From Bdellovibrio sp. qaytius (GTDB lineage Bacteria; Bdellovibrionota; Bdellovibrionia; Bdellovibrionales; Bdellovibrionaceae): a DNA stretch of 64,000 bases. Below the pieces are notes generated by a model, which did no database searches, was not told the origin of the DNA, and saw only the letters and a list, made by a program, of their open reading frames with translations. Location of the stretch: contig CP025734.1 of assembly GCA_004011035.1 (NCBI GenBank), forward strand, positions 766,001 to 830,000, read 5' to 3'. Of this stretch, positions 34,930-43,136 are shown one piece after another. A program made the position numbers and the translations under genes. Position 1 is the stretch's first letter. Every line of letters starts with the position of its first letter.

Positions 34930-36243
34930 CTAAATTCTCTTAAAAATTTCTGCAGTCCACGAAAAGGGGCTTACGGCGTTATCAAGTTTTTTAAATAAAA
35001 TATTTAAGTGGCCAGTCCATGCAAGTCGGTCTTCTTTTACTTTATGTAAAAGAATGTCATAACCCAGCTTGTTCACCACGAAATCTTGAATGATTTTTAA
35101 ATCAAAGGGCTCTTCGTAATGGGCTTGGCCTTTTTCTAACACTTTAAATTGCGACTCAATTTTAGTGCATAAAGTGTTTTCAGCAAGTTTTGGAAATAAC
35201 TGAACCAAGTTATCGTCTTTAGAAATAGTTTTGTAAAAAGCATCAACAACTAAAGTTTTAACTGAACGACCGGCAAGCATAGGGCCAGGCTCAATCGCCG
35301 CAGGAACCTTAGAAAACACTAAATGCCCCGATGAGTGAATTTTAACTTCTGAAAACGGGTGAATACCAATTGATTCAGATTCAATGTGTTCGTAATTCAC
35401 ATTACCCCATGGGCTTTTCCACACGGGCACAGTTTTGTTTTTCATTACGATCCAGCGCTCTAGATCGGTATGAATCAGTAAGTCTTTTTTATTATTAAAA
35501 AATAAAGTATGTAAAAACTGATCGGCACTAAAATAAAGATCGATATTTTCAAAAGCTTTTTGAAATTTATTTTTGACCCAAAAATGAATTTCAGGGGCCT
35601 TGTCATCACGACTTAAACAAGCCGTGATTTCAGAGACGATCTCTTCTTTTGTGCCTTCAGACCCTGCGTTAATCAGAGTGCGGCGTAAAGAGTTTAAATT
35701 TTCAGGTTCAGGATTTTTAAAAACCGAAAATTTTTGCTCGATAAAGAAATTTTCAATCGAAGCTAATTGCTCATCCGTAAATTGACTGAGGCTGATAACA
35801 ACTTTATTGGCTTCAGCATTAGTTTTTTTAACGCGTTCTAATTCAGTTTTTAAATGATCAATCGTAAAAGTTTTGTTTAACGGAATAATCAATGCCGCTG
35901 CGGCCAATGATAAACACGTTGAATCTTCAAAAGTGTAATTGTTTTCTTGGTTCTCGTTAAGCACCTGAATAACACTGCCACCTAGGCGAAATGATTTTAA
36001 ACGATCTAAATATTTCGTGACGACATAAACAGAAGAAAATGTGTGTTCAGTGGTTAACGGTTTAATGTGCTGATTTAAAATCGATTTCAAAGATGTTTGC
36101 GGTAAGAAGAAAGTTTTCTTCAAAAGAACAGTAGATCCACTACGGGCTTCGATTTCCGCGTAGGATTCTCCTAAATAAATAGCAAGCGAAGCTTGAGAAA
36201 TTGCAAGTGAAGCGTTGGAATTAACCAGTGAAGCATTGGACAT
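34930..36243 (-). CDS. diverged hydantoinase A-like protein
   Basis: Assigned mainly because it is coupled to a HyuB-like gene and contains IEPGPMLAGRSVKTLVVDAF, which resembles the GPGPAcyGRGG..TVTDA segment of HyuA. The N-terminal phosphate loop (DxGGTxTD) of active HyuA is missing. ATG 36241-36243 is preferred: it lies 14 bases after a predicted -10, while the in-frame TTG at 36285 sits in the -35 and would leave only 5 bases to hisC. The N-terminus is three copies of a seven-residue repeat (SNASLVN, SNASLAI, SQASLAI). 437 residues versus about 690 in HyuA. Function unknown. Confidence 0.5.
   Translation of the reverse strand: MSNASLVNSNASLAISQASLAIYLGESYAEIEARSGSTVLLKKTFFLPQTSLKSILNQHIKPLTTEHTFSSVYVVTKYLDRLKSFRLGGSVIQVLNENQENNYTFEDSTCLSLAAAALIIPLNKTFTIDHLKTELERVKKTNAEANKVVISLSQFTDEQLASIENFFIEQKFSVFKNPEPENLNSLRRTLINAGSEGTKEEIVSEITACLSRDDKAPEIHFWVKNKFQKAFENIDLYFSADQFLHTLFFNNKKDLLIHTDLERWIVMKNKTVPVWKSPWGNVNYEHIESESIGIHPFSEVKIHSSGHLVFSKVPAAIEPGPMLAGRSVKTLVVDAFYKTISKDDNLVQLFPKLAENTLCTKIESQFKVLEKGQAHYEEPFDLKIIQDFVVNKLGYDILLHKVKEDRLAWTGHLNILFKKLDNAVSPFSWTAEIFKRI
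36178..36240 (-). repeat. three 21-base tandem repeats at the start of the HyuA-like gene
   Basis: Units at 36240-36220, 36219-36199 and 36198-36178, minus strand, each encoding S(N/Q)ASL plus two residues. The unit length is a multiple of three, so loss or gain of a copy would keep the frame. Confidence 0.8.
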
Positions 36244-36256
36244 AATAAGTTGGTCT

Positions 36257-36285
36257 ATGTTAGATTCAGTTACATTAAGGGTCAA
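36257..36285 (-). promoter_or_regulatory. probable sigma-70 promoter of the HyuA/HyuB-like pair
   Basis: Minus strand: TTGACC (36285-36280), 17 bases, TAACAT (36262-36257). The predicted transcript start is near 36250, only about 7 bases before ATG 36243, so the message would be almost leaderless. Confidence 0.45.
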
Positions 36286-36290
36286 TCACT

Positions 36291-37409
36291 ATGAAAGTAT
36301 CTGCAGAAATTTTAAGTCTTGTGCCATACAAACCAGGAAAACCAATCAGCGAAGTTCAACGCGAATATGGTTTAACTGAAGTTATTAAATTGGCTAGCAA
36401 CGAAAATCCCTTAGGCCCAAGTCCAAAAGCGCTACAGGCGATCCAAAAAGCCCTAACAGAACAGCATCGTTATCCAGATCCATCTTGTTATGATTTAGTA
36501 CAAAAAATTGCACAAAAGTGGAATGTTCCTTCATCTCAAGTAGGCATCGGCAACGGTTCAAACGAAATTATCGATCTTTTAATCAGAATTTTCTGCGAAC
36601 CGGGCGACTCGATTTTAACGACTGAAGCGGCTTTCGTGGCCTATAAAGTGTGCGCTCAAGCAGCACGTGTTAAAGTTAGAGCTGTTCCTTTACGTGCTGA
36701 TTTATCAATGGATTTAAAAGGCATCGCCGATGATTTCTATCGTAATCCAGGTTCAAAAACTCAATTGATTTTTATTCCTAATCCAAATAATCCAACAGGC
36801 ACTTCTGTCGGTGGCGAAGAAATGGATGAGTTCTTAACTCGTCTTGGAAATCGTGATGATGTGTTGTTAGTTTTTGACGAAGCGTACACAGAGTACGTGC
36901 GTGATCCGCAATTTAAAGCTGCACAAAAGTTTTATAATAAATATTCAAACATAATTGTGATTAAAACATTTTCTAAAGTTTATGGTTTAGCAGGTTTGCG
37001 TTTAGGCGCGATGTTAGCTCCTGAATTTGTTTTAGAACTTTATAATCGTGTCAGAAACCCGTTCAATGTGAATGAGCTTGCTCAGGCTGCCGGAATCGCT
37101 GCTTTAGATGATGTTGAATACATACAAGCTTCACAAAAAACAGTGTGGGAAGGGTTAGATTTTTTCTATAAAGAATTAACTCGTTTGAAGCTTCCATTTT
37201 TTAAATCAGAAGGTAATTTCGTGTTATTCGACACACAAAGAAACTCTGAAATGTGCTTCACGAACCTTCTTAAAAAAGGCATCATTTTGCGCCCGGTTAC
37301 GAACTATGGGTTTCCAACATACTTGCGTATGACAGTGGGTGGAATGGCTGAAAACAAGAAAGCCATCGCTGCAATCGAACAGATGCTGACTGAGGTTCCA
37401 AAGCTGTAG
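36291..37409 (+). CDS. hisC: histidinol-phosphate aminotransferase (class I/II aminotransferase)
   Basis: PLP enzyme of histidine biosynthesis, transferring an amino group to imidazole acetol phosphate; close relatives also act on aromatic amino acids. Landmarks: SNENPLGPSPKAL at about residue 38, FIPNPNNPTGT at about 162, the aspartate/tyrosine segment VFDEAYTEY, and the PLP lysine in VIKTFSKVYGLAGLRLG (about 228). At 372 residues it is standard. AAGGG lies before ATG. No other his genes are nearby. It is divergent from the HyuA-like gene, so their promoters overlap. Confidence 0.9.
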   Translation: MKVSAEILSLVPYKPGKPISEVQREYGLTEVIKLASNENPLGPSPKALQAIQKALTEQHRYPDPSCYDLVQKIAQKWNVPSSQVGIGNGSNEIIDLLIRIFCEPGDSILTTEAAFVAYKVCAQAARVKVRAVPLRADLSMDLKGIADDFYRNPGSKTQLIFIPNPNNPTGTSVGGEEMDEFLTRLGNRDDVLLVFDEAYTEYVRDPQFKAAQKFYNKYSNIIVIKTFSKVYGLAGLRLGAMLAPEFVLELYNRVRNPFNVNELAQAAGIAALDDVEYIQASQKTVWEGLDFFYKELTRLKLPFFKSEGNFVLFDTQRNSEMCFTNLLKKGIILRPVTNYGFPTYLRMTVGGMAENKKAIAAIEQMLTEVPKL

Positions 37410-37414
37410 CCTTT

Positions 37415-37439
37415 ACTGTCTAGAATCCTGACAGTTTTT
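37415..37439 (+). terminator. probable terminator of hisC
   Basis: ACTGTC (37415-37420), 9-base loop, GACAGT (37430-37435), followed by TTTTATTTC. It begins 5 bases after the hisC stop. The stem is short. Confidence 0.65.
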
Positions 37440-37495
37440 ATTTCAAGAAGTCTCGTTTAATATCCCTTCTGAATCAGATTATTTCAGGGGGATTC

Positions 37496-40159
37496 GTGGG
37501 TAAATTAAGAAGTCTTATTATTATTAGTTTAGTGGCAGCGATTGGTTCTATTTTTACGGGCTGCGCACCTAAAGACGAAAAAACCATTATCCAAGAGCGC
37601 CAAGCCCCGGTCAAATTGTCTGAATCAATGCAGACAACATCTGATGAATCGATTTTAGTTTTACAAAAATCGGCTTTAGGTAAAGCCTTTATGATGACGC
37701 CATCAATGGTGATGTCTAAGCGTATGCCTGATGTGAATGACTTTAAAGTGCAGATCGTATCTTTTGAAAGATCAAATTCACGTGTGGGTTTATTTCGCTT
37801 AAGTTCAAACAATCTTTACAGCTCAATTCCGACAGATAAATTACTGCAAACTTTTAAAATTGTTAAAGAATCAAATGACTCAATCACCATTGATATCAGC
37901 GAAGGTTTTAGAAATCTGACTCTTGAATCCTCTTTAAATATTGTTGAAATTGAAACGATCAAAGAAAACCAAGAAAATGCAACGAGTGGACTTGAAACCA
38001 CAGTAGATATTAAAGAAGCCTTAATTCGCAAAACTGAGATCGTTGATAATGTGATGTATGTTGAGCAAGCGGTGCGTTTTGGTGAACTTTCACAAGCTAA
38101 AAATGAGGGTGCAGGTCAGTCAGATAATAGCCCGTTCAAAAAAGAAACTACAGCCAAAGTTATCATCGAAATTAAACCTTATATTGCAAATACTGAATTT
38201 AAATCTCAACTTTTTGATAAAGAACAACGTGTTGGTTATTTTATTAATTACGCCACATTAGCAAACGAAGAAAGTTTATTTCCACAAATTACGAAATGGG
38301 ATATTTCAGAAAAACGCGGCCCAATTACAGTGGCATTAGAAGAAAATATTCCAACAGAAATTACTGATGCCGTGATCGAAGGAGCTACGTACTGGAATCG
38401 CGTGATTGGTCGCGAAGTGCTAAAAGTTCGTAAAGGTTTTAAAGCCACAGATCATGTGAATGATCGCATGATCGCTATGCGTTGGGTGCAGTGGGATACT
38501 GCAGGTTTTGCTTACGCTTCAATGCAAGCAGATCCAATGACAGGTGAAATTCTTCGCGCTCAAGTTTTTTTGACATCGTCATGGCTTACAATGCAAAAAG
38601 CTATAGTTAATCAACCATTAACAGGTTCTGTGCCGCTCAATAAAAGTGGTCTGTGTGTGCTGGAGCAAAGTAAAATGCAGACCACACTTGATTTAGCAAA
38701 TTTGTCTGAAAAGCATAAACTTAAATTTTCACAAGACATTATTAGAACTGTCGTAGCCCATGAAATGGGTCACGTAATGGGTTTGCGTCATAATTTTGCA
38801 GGTTCATTTACTCATGAAGGAACTGACGCCGATTTAATTAAAGCTCAAGCTGACTATTTAAAAGATGAAAATCATCCTGGTTTTACATTCACATCAACAG
38901 TTATGGATTATGAACATCTCTTGCATACAGCTTTAACAGGAGCTTACATTAAACATTCAGTTTTACCGTATGATTCTGCAGCTATTGGTTGGGGTTACAA
39001 AGATCAAAAAATTGAATTGGCTAAAGACACTTATTGTTCGGATGAACACATTACTTTAGCTAATGAACAAGGAGCTACGGTTTATGGTTGTGAAAGATTT
39101 GACGCCTTAAAAAATCCGTTACTAGGGTCAGTTCAGCAAGTAAAAACAGATTTAAATAATAATGTAGGCATGACATTTAGTCGGTTATTGGCTCTGAAAA
39201 ATAATAAAGACCCTTTTACAAAAGTGCCTAAGGTTGAAGATGCAGCTAGCTTGTATACAAGTATCGATCTTGGTCAGTTAGAGTCAGCTTTATTTGCGCC
39301 AAAAGATAAATTAACAGTCATTTCTATTTCAACAGCGATCAGTGTATTTCAATCAGGACTTTCTCAGAAGAGTAAAGTTCCTTATGAAACATCAGTACAG
39401 TCTACGATGGCTAATGATATTAATGCCATGGGCGGAGTAACAGGTATTATTAATGGTTGGTTGAATTTAGAAAAATTTGAAACACAAACTTTAGATTTTT
39501 TCGCAAAACTTGATCCATTAAATTCGGGCTTAGAGCAAACTGAATTAGTGACTGTTTCAACTAAACTTTTAGCTTCAGCAAAAAGCGAAGATGACAAATT
39601 TCTTTCAACGGTGATGAGCAAGTTTGTTCCGGTTTACAAGGCTCCTTATGCATTTAAGAGTCGTGAAGAGTACGATGATTCGCAAGTGCATCCAGAAAAA
39701 TATCCTGAAACAGCAATGCGTTACCGTGAAAACATTAACGTAGGTGATGCAAAAGTATTAATGCAACTTTTTAAAGATGCGATTTTAGCAGGTAAAGATA
39801 AAGCTAAAAAAATCACTGTGAATGGCCAAGAAATTGAAGTGCAGACTTTAGGTTATTCAAATTATTATCGCGACGCTTTAGTAAAAGCTTTTGTGTTAGA
39901 AAACTGGCCAGCCTCTTTACGTTTAGAAATTGCAGATGCTCTTCGTGATCAGTTGCAAAAGTTAAAAGAGGCTGCTGCGGCGAATACGATAGCTATTTTA
40001 AATGCAGCCGGTAAACCAGTGCCTGCGTTAACTTATGCTGAGCTATTAAAAGCAGTTGGTGAAATACCAAGTTCACAATTGGTGGGCATTTATGCTTACG
40101 AATTGCAATATGGCGATTTATCTGTGCTTCAAAAACTAGAAAATCTTAAAGCTGAGTAA
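37496..40159 (+). CDS. lipoprotein zinc metalloprotease, Met-zincin (DUF4953) family
   Basis: Predicted lipid-anchored zinc protease in the outer or inner membrane. The N-terminal signal ends in a lipobox (GSIFTGC, cysteine near residue 23). The long first half (about 30-400) contains beta-rich sequence of the kind preceding Met-zincin domains. The zinc motif HEMGHVMGLRHNFAGS lies at about residues 421-436 (HExxHxxGxxHNF), and VMDYEH at about 470 supplies the methionine turn. The C-terminal 350 residues are helical. 887 residues fits this family. The start is GTG with CAGGGGG upstream. In a predator it could act on prey or self envelope proteins; that is inference. Confidence 0.85.
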   Translation: MGKLRSLIIISLVAAIGSIFTGCAPKDEKTIIQERQAPVKLSESMQTTSDESILVLQKSALGKAFMMTPSMVMSKRMPDVNDFKVQIVSFERSNSRVGLFRLSSNNLYSSIPTDKLLQTFKIVKESNDSITIDISEGFRNLTLESSLNIVEIETIKENQENATSGLETTVDIKEALIRKTEIVDNVMYVEQAVRFGELSQAKNEGAGQSDNSPFKKETTAKVIIEIKPYIANTEFKSQLFDKEQRVGYFINYATLANEESLFPQITKWDISEKRGPITVALEENIPTEITDAVIEGATYWNRVIGREVLKVRKGFKATDHVNDRMIAMRWVQWDTAGFAYASMQADPMTGEILRAQVFLTSSWLTMQKAIVNQPLTGSVPLNKSGLCVLEQSKMQTTLDLANLSEKHKLKFSQDIIRTVVAHEMGHVMGLRHNFAGSFTHEGTDADLIKAQADYLKDENHPGFTFTSTVMDYEHLLHTALTGAYIKHSVLPYDSAAIGWGYKDQKIELAKDTYCSDEHITLANEQGATVYGCERFDALKNPLLGSVQQVKTDLNNNVGMTFSRLLALKNNKDPFTKVPKVEDAASLYTSIDLGQLESALFAPKDKLTVISISTAISVFQSGLSQKSKVPYETSVQSTMANDINAMGGVTGIINGWLNLEKFETQTLDFFAKLDPLNSGLEQTELVTVSTKLLASAKSEDDKFLSTVMSKFVPVYKAPYAFKSREEYDDSQVHPEKYPETAMRYRENINVGDAKVLMQLFKDAILAGKDKAKKITVNGQEIEVQTLGYSNYYRDALVKAFVLENWPASLRLEIADALRDQLQKLKEAAAANTIAILNAAGKPVPALTYAELLKAVGEIPSSQLVGIYAYELQYGDLSVLQKLENLKAE

Positions 40160-40171
40160 CAATTTGAGTAG

Positions 40172-40202
40172 AAATCAGTCACGTTTTTGTGACTGATTTT
40201 TA
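40172..40202 (+). terminator. rho-independent terminator of the Met-zincin gene
   Basis: AAATCAGTCAC (40172-40182), loop GTTTTT, GTGACTGATTT (40189-40199) and further Ts. Eleven perfect base pairs, 12 bases after the stop. Confidence 0.9.
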
Positions 40203-40253
40203 AACTCATTTAGCAGTTTACAAAAATCCCGCTGTTAAGTACTTTACCGTCCC

Positions 40254-40913
40254 ATGGGTTATGTGATCACAATCGATGGACCAGCGGCTTCAGGCAAATC
40301 TTCGCTAAGTCGTGAACTATCAAAAAAATTAGGTTGTCCGTGGGTTTCTACGGGAGCATTTTACCGCGGCTTAGGCTATGCGGCGCTGCAGCTTAATACT
40401 GATCTTACAGATCCTATCGCTCTATCAGAGTTATGCAGTTCAAATGTTTGGGAAGTGCGTTTAGCGTACGAACGAACTCAAGTTTACTTTCAAAATGAAA
40501 ATGTCACTGATCTGATCGCCCAAGAAGCGGTTGGTAACGTAGCTAGTAAAATCAGCCATTACCCCGAAGTGCGCCAATCTTTATTGGATCACCAACGCAA
40601 TTGCGCCGTTGTTAACGACGGCTTAATCGCAGAGGGTCGCGACTGTGGCACGGTGGTATTTCCGCATGCTGAAGTTAAACTTTATGTCACAGCCGATTCT
40701 GAAAACCGCGCCCAGAGAAGAGCTCAAGAGTTAGGCATGGACGAAAAAACTCTCGTTCAGCAGCAACAGATTCGCGATAAGCAGGATTCGACTCGTAAGG
40801 TAGCTCCGTTATCGGTGCCTTCTGACGCTCTAGTTATCGATACAACATCGATGGATTTAGATGCCGTGGTTGCTTACGCTGAAAAACATATTCGCTCTCG
40901 TATTTCACTCTAA
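40254..40913 (+). CDS. cmk: cytidylate kinase
   Basis: Phosphorylates CMP and dCMP. The P-loop DGPAASGKSSLSREL is at about residues 8-22, followed by the family's STGAFYRGLGYAA; the usual motif has DTGA, here STGA. EGRDCGTVVFPHAEVKLYVTA (about 131-151) is the conserved central segment and RDKQDSTRKVAPL the lid. At 219 residues it has normal length. No clear ribosome site precedes ATG 40254. It lies upstream of rpsA, the same order as in E. coli and many bacteria. Confidence 0.95.
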   Translation: MGYVITIDGPAASGKSSLSRELSKKLGCPWVSTGAFYRGLGYAALQLNTDLTDPIALSELCSSNVWEVRLAYERTQVYFQNENVTDLIAQEAVGNVASKISHYPEVRQSLLDHQRNCAVVNDGLIAEGRDCGTVVFPHAEVKLYVTADSENRAQRRAQELGMDEKTLVQQQQIRDKQDSTRKVAPLSVPSDALVIDTTSMDLDAVVAYAEKHIRSRISL

Positions 40914-40968
40914 AGTATCAGTCATATTCCTTCGGAATTACACTCCCCAGACGTCCCAAAATTCTCCA

Positions 40969-40997
40969 TTGACCAGCTAAATAAACTCCCGTAGAAC
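40969..40997 (+). promoter_or_regulatory. probable sigma-70 promoter of rpsA
   Basis: TTGACC (40969-40974), exactly 17 bases, TAGAAC (40992-40997), 37 bases before the GTG start of rpsA. The -35 matches five of six bases. Confidence 0.5.
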
Positions 40998-41034
40998 GAC
41001 TCTTCAACCTTAGAGTTCCTAGAGGACTCTTTGC

Positions 41035-42849
41035 GTGAAAAGGAAAAAAACAAAAACAATGAACAAAACGTTAAGCAAAAGCCAAAAAGAAAAACTATCA
41101 GTTCTAGCTATGCTAGATGCTGAAGACTCAAAAATCCCCGAGAATCCAGGTATTCACGCGGGTAGTGATAAAAAAGGTGAATTCTCTCAAATGTTTGAAG
41201 AATTTACGAAAGAACAAGATTTCAAAGTCGGTGACGTAGTTACTGGTTCTGTAGTTGAGGTTCAATCAGATTACGTACTAGTTGATATCAACTACAAATC
41301 TGAAGGCTTAATTCCAATCAATGAATTCCGTGTAGTAGACGGCGTTCGCCAAGTTAAAGCTGGCGATAAAATTGAAGTATTAATCGACCGTATTGAAAAC
41401 GAAAACGGCATGATCGCATTATCTAAAGATAAAGCTGACATGTTACGTGCTTGGTCTGATATTTCTAAAGCTGCTGAAAACGAAGAAATCATCGAAGGTT
41501 TAGTAGTTGCGAAAGTTAAAGGCGGATTATCAGTAGATATCGGCGTTAAAGCTTTCTTACCTGGTTCACAAATCGATTTACGTCCAGTACGTAACATGGA
41601 TGTTTACTTAGGCAAAAAATATAAATTTAAAGTTATCAAGTTCAACAAAAAACGCGGCAACATCGTATTATCTCGCCGTGCAATTCTTGAACAAGAGCGC
41701 GATTCATTAAAAGCTCAAACAGCTGATCAAATGAAAGAGGGCGCAACTGTTGTTGGTCTTGTTAAAAACATCACTGATTACGGAGCATTCATCGATTTAG
41801 GTGGTTTAGACGGTCTATTACATATCACTGATATGTCATGGGGACGTATTAAACATCCTTCTGAAGTGATCAACGTTGGCGATGAAATCAAAGTTAAAAT
41901 CTTAAAATACGACACTGAAAAAGAACGCGTATCTTTAGGTATGAAACAATTAACTGATGACCCTTGGGCAGCAGTTCAATCTCAATACGCAATCGGAACT
42001 AAACACAAAGGTAAAGTAGTATCAGTAGCTGAGTACGGTGCGTTTGTTGAATTAGGTGACGGCGTAGAAGGTTTAATCCACGTATCTGAAATGTCTTGGA
42101 CAAAACGTGTGAAACACGCGAACCAAATGGTTCAAGTTGATCAACAAGTTGATGTACAAGTATTAGCGATCGACACTGAAAATCGTCGTATCTCTTTAGG
42201 TATGAAACAGCTTCAAACTAACCCATGGTTAGAAATGAAAGAATCATACCCACCAGGAACAATCATTGAAGGTGAAGTTAAATCTATCACTGACTTCGGT
42301 GTGTTCGTTGGAATCGAAGAGGGCATTGACGGTCTAGTTCATATTTCTGATTTCTCTTGGACTAAACGTGTAAATCACCCATCTGAAATGTTTGCTAAAG
42401 GTCAAAAAGTAAGAGCAGTTGTTCTTGGCGTTGACACTGAAAACGAAAGATTCTCTTTAGGTATTAAACAACTTGAAGGTGATCCTTGGGCACAAATCGA
42501 AACTAAGTACGGCATCGGTACACAACACGATGTTAAAGTAACTAAAGTAGTAGATTTCGGCGCATTCGTTGAGCTTGAATCAGACATCGAAGGTTTAATC
42601 CACATCTCTGAATTAACAACTGATAAAGTTGGTAATGTTGGCGACGTAGCTAAACCAGGTGATGTTATCAAAGCTGAAGTAATCACTATCGACAAAGACG
42701 CACGTAAAGTGGGTTTATCGGCTAAACTTGTTAAACTTCGCGAACAAAAAGGCGATGTAGAAGAGTACGTTAAAAAAGCAACGGCTACTTCTAAAACAAG
42801 CTTCGGCGATTTATTCGGCGATCAATTAAAAGGTCTTAAAAAAGACTAA
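41035..42849 (+). CDS. rpsA: 30S ribosomal protein S1
   Basis: Binds mRNA leaders on the 30S subunit. Six S1 (OB-fold) repeats are visible, beginning at FKVGDVVTGSVVEV, IIEGLVVAKVKGG, EGATVVGLVKNITDYG, IGTKHKGKVVSVAEYG, PGTIIEGEVKSITDFG and IGTQHDVKVTKVVDFG. Repeats 3-6 share GAF(I/V)-E/D-L and GL(I/V)HIS motifs. At 604 residues it is longer than E. coli S1 (557), because of about 55 polar residues before repeat 1. The start is either GTG 41035 (AGAGG 10 bases upstream) or ATG 41059; the second would remove the basic KRKKTKT leader. Codon use looks strongly biased, as expected for a highly expressed gene. Confidence 0.96.
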   Translation: MKRKKTKTMNKTLSKSQKEKLSVLAMLDAEDSKIPENPGIHAGSDKKGEFSQMFEEFTKEQDFKVGDVVTGSVVEVQSDYVLVDINYKSEGLIPINEFRVVDGVRQVKAGDKIEVLIDRIENENGMIALSKDKADMLRAWSDISKAAENEEIIEGLVVAKVKGGLSVDIGVKAFLPGSQIDLRPVRNMDVYLGKKYKFKVIKFNKKRGNIVLSRRAILEQERDSLKAQTADQMKEGATVVGLVKNITDYGAFIDLGGLDGLLHITDMSWGRIKHPSEVINVGDEIKVKILKYDTEKERVSLGMKQLTDDPWAAVQSQYAIGTKHKGKVVSVAEYGAFVELGDGVEGLIHVSEMSWTKRVKHANQMVQVDQQVDVQVLAIDTENRRISLGMKQLQTNPWLEMKESYPPGTIIEGEVKSITDFGVFVGIEEGIDGLVHISDFSWTKRVNHPSEMFAKGQKVRAVVLGVDTENERFSLGIKQLEGDPWAQIETKYGIGTQHDVKVTKVVDFGAFVELESDIEGLIHISELTTDKVGNVGDVAKPGDVIKAEVITIDKDARKVGLSAKLVKLREQKGDVEEYVKKATATSKTSFGDLFGDQLKGLKKD

Positions 42850-42881
42850 TTAGTTTTTCGTAAAGATATATATTCTTTGAG

Positions 42882-42912
42882 CCCGCATTCTTCACGGAAT
42901 GCGGGTTTTTTT
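42882..42912 (+). terminator. rho-independent terminator of rpsA
   Basis: CCCGCATTC (42882-42890), loop TTCACG, GAATGCGGG (42897-42905), then TTTTTTTATTT. Confidence 0.95.
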
Positions 42913-42930
42913 ATTTCTAAACGGGACTTT

Positions 42931-43020
42931 TCGTAGGAGGCATCCGTGCCTGACGAGGACTCTGTCCTCGTGCTCCTGCTTCTCTTGAGCTTCCTGCTCA
43001 AGAGATCTTTGTTTTTTCTT
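42931..43020 (+). ncRNA. candidate structured RNA: branched stem plus terminator hairpin
   Basis: Between the rpsA terminator and sppA lie several hairpins packed together: AGGCA/TGCCT with loop TCCG (42938-42951), CGAGGAC/GTCCTCG with loop TCT (42954-42970), an enclosing stem AGGAG (42935-42939) with CTCCT (42973-42977), and TCTCTTGAGC/GCTCAAGAGA with loop TTCCT (42981-43005). The last is followed by a T-rich run (TCTTTGTTTTTTCTT). This would give a branched domain followed by a terminator, like a small RNA of about 85 bases. No known Rfam family is recognised, and no promoter is clear. The direction is set by the T-run. Confidence 0.4.
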
Positions 43021-43136
43021 TATTAACGCAATCTGACGATTGGCCACTTCCAGCGCTGAGGGCTTTCTTTTTTTTACCGTTTGATTAGACTTAGTAGATA
43101 CGAAGCTTCTTCGTTGTTTCCATGGTTGGAGTTAAT

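Noticed and set aside
36178-36240. Tandem repeats considered as a CRISPR-like array
   Set aside because: Units are directly adjacent without spacers and are coding.
37474-38448. Minus-strand reading frames inside the Met-zincin gene
   Set aside because: Antisense to a protein with lipobox and zinc motif in the correct frame.
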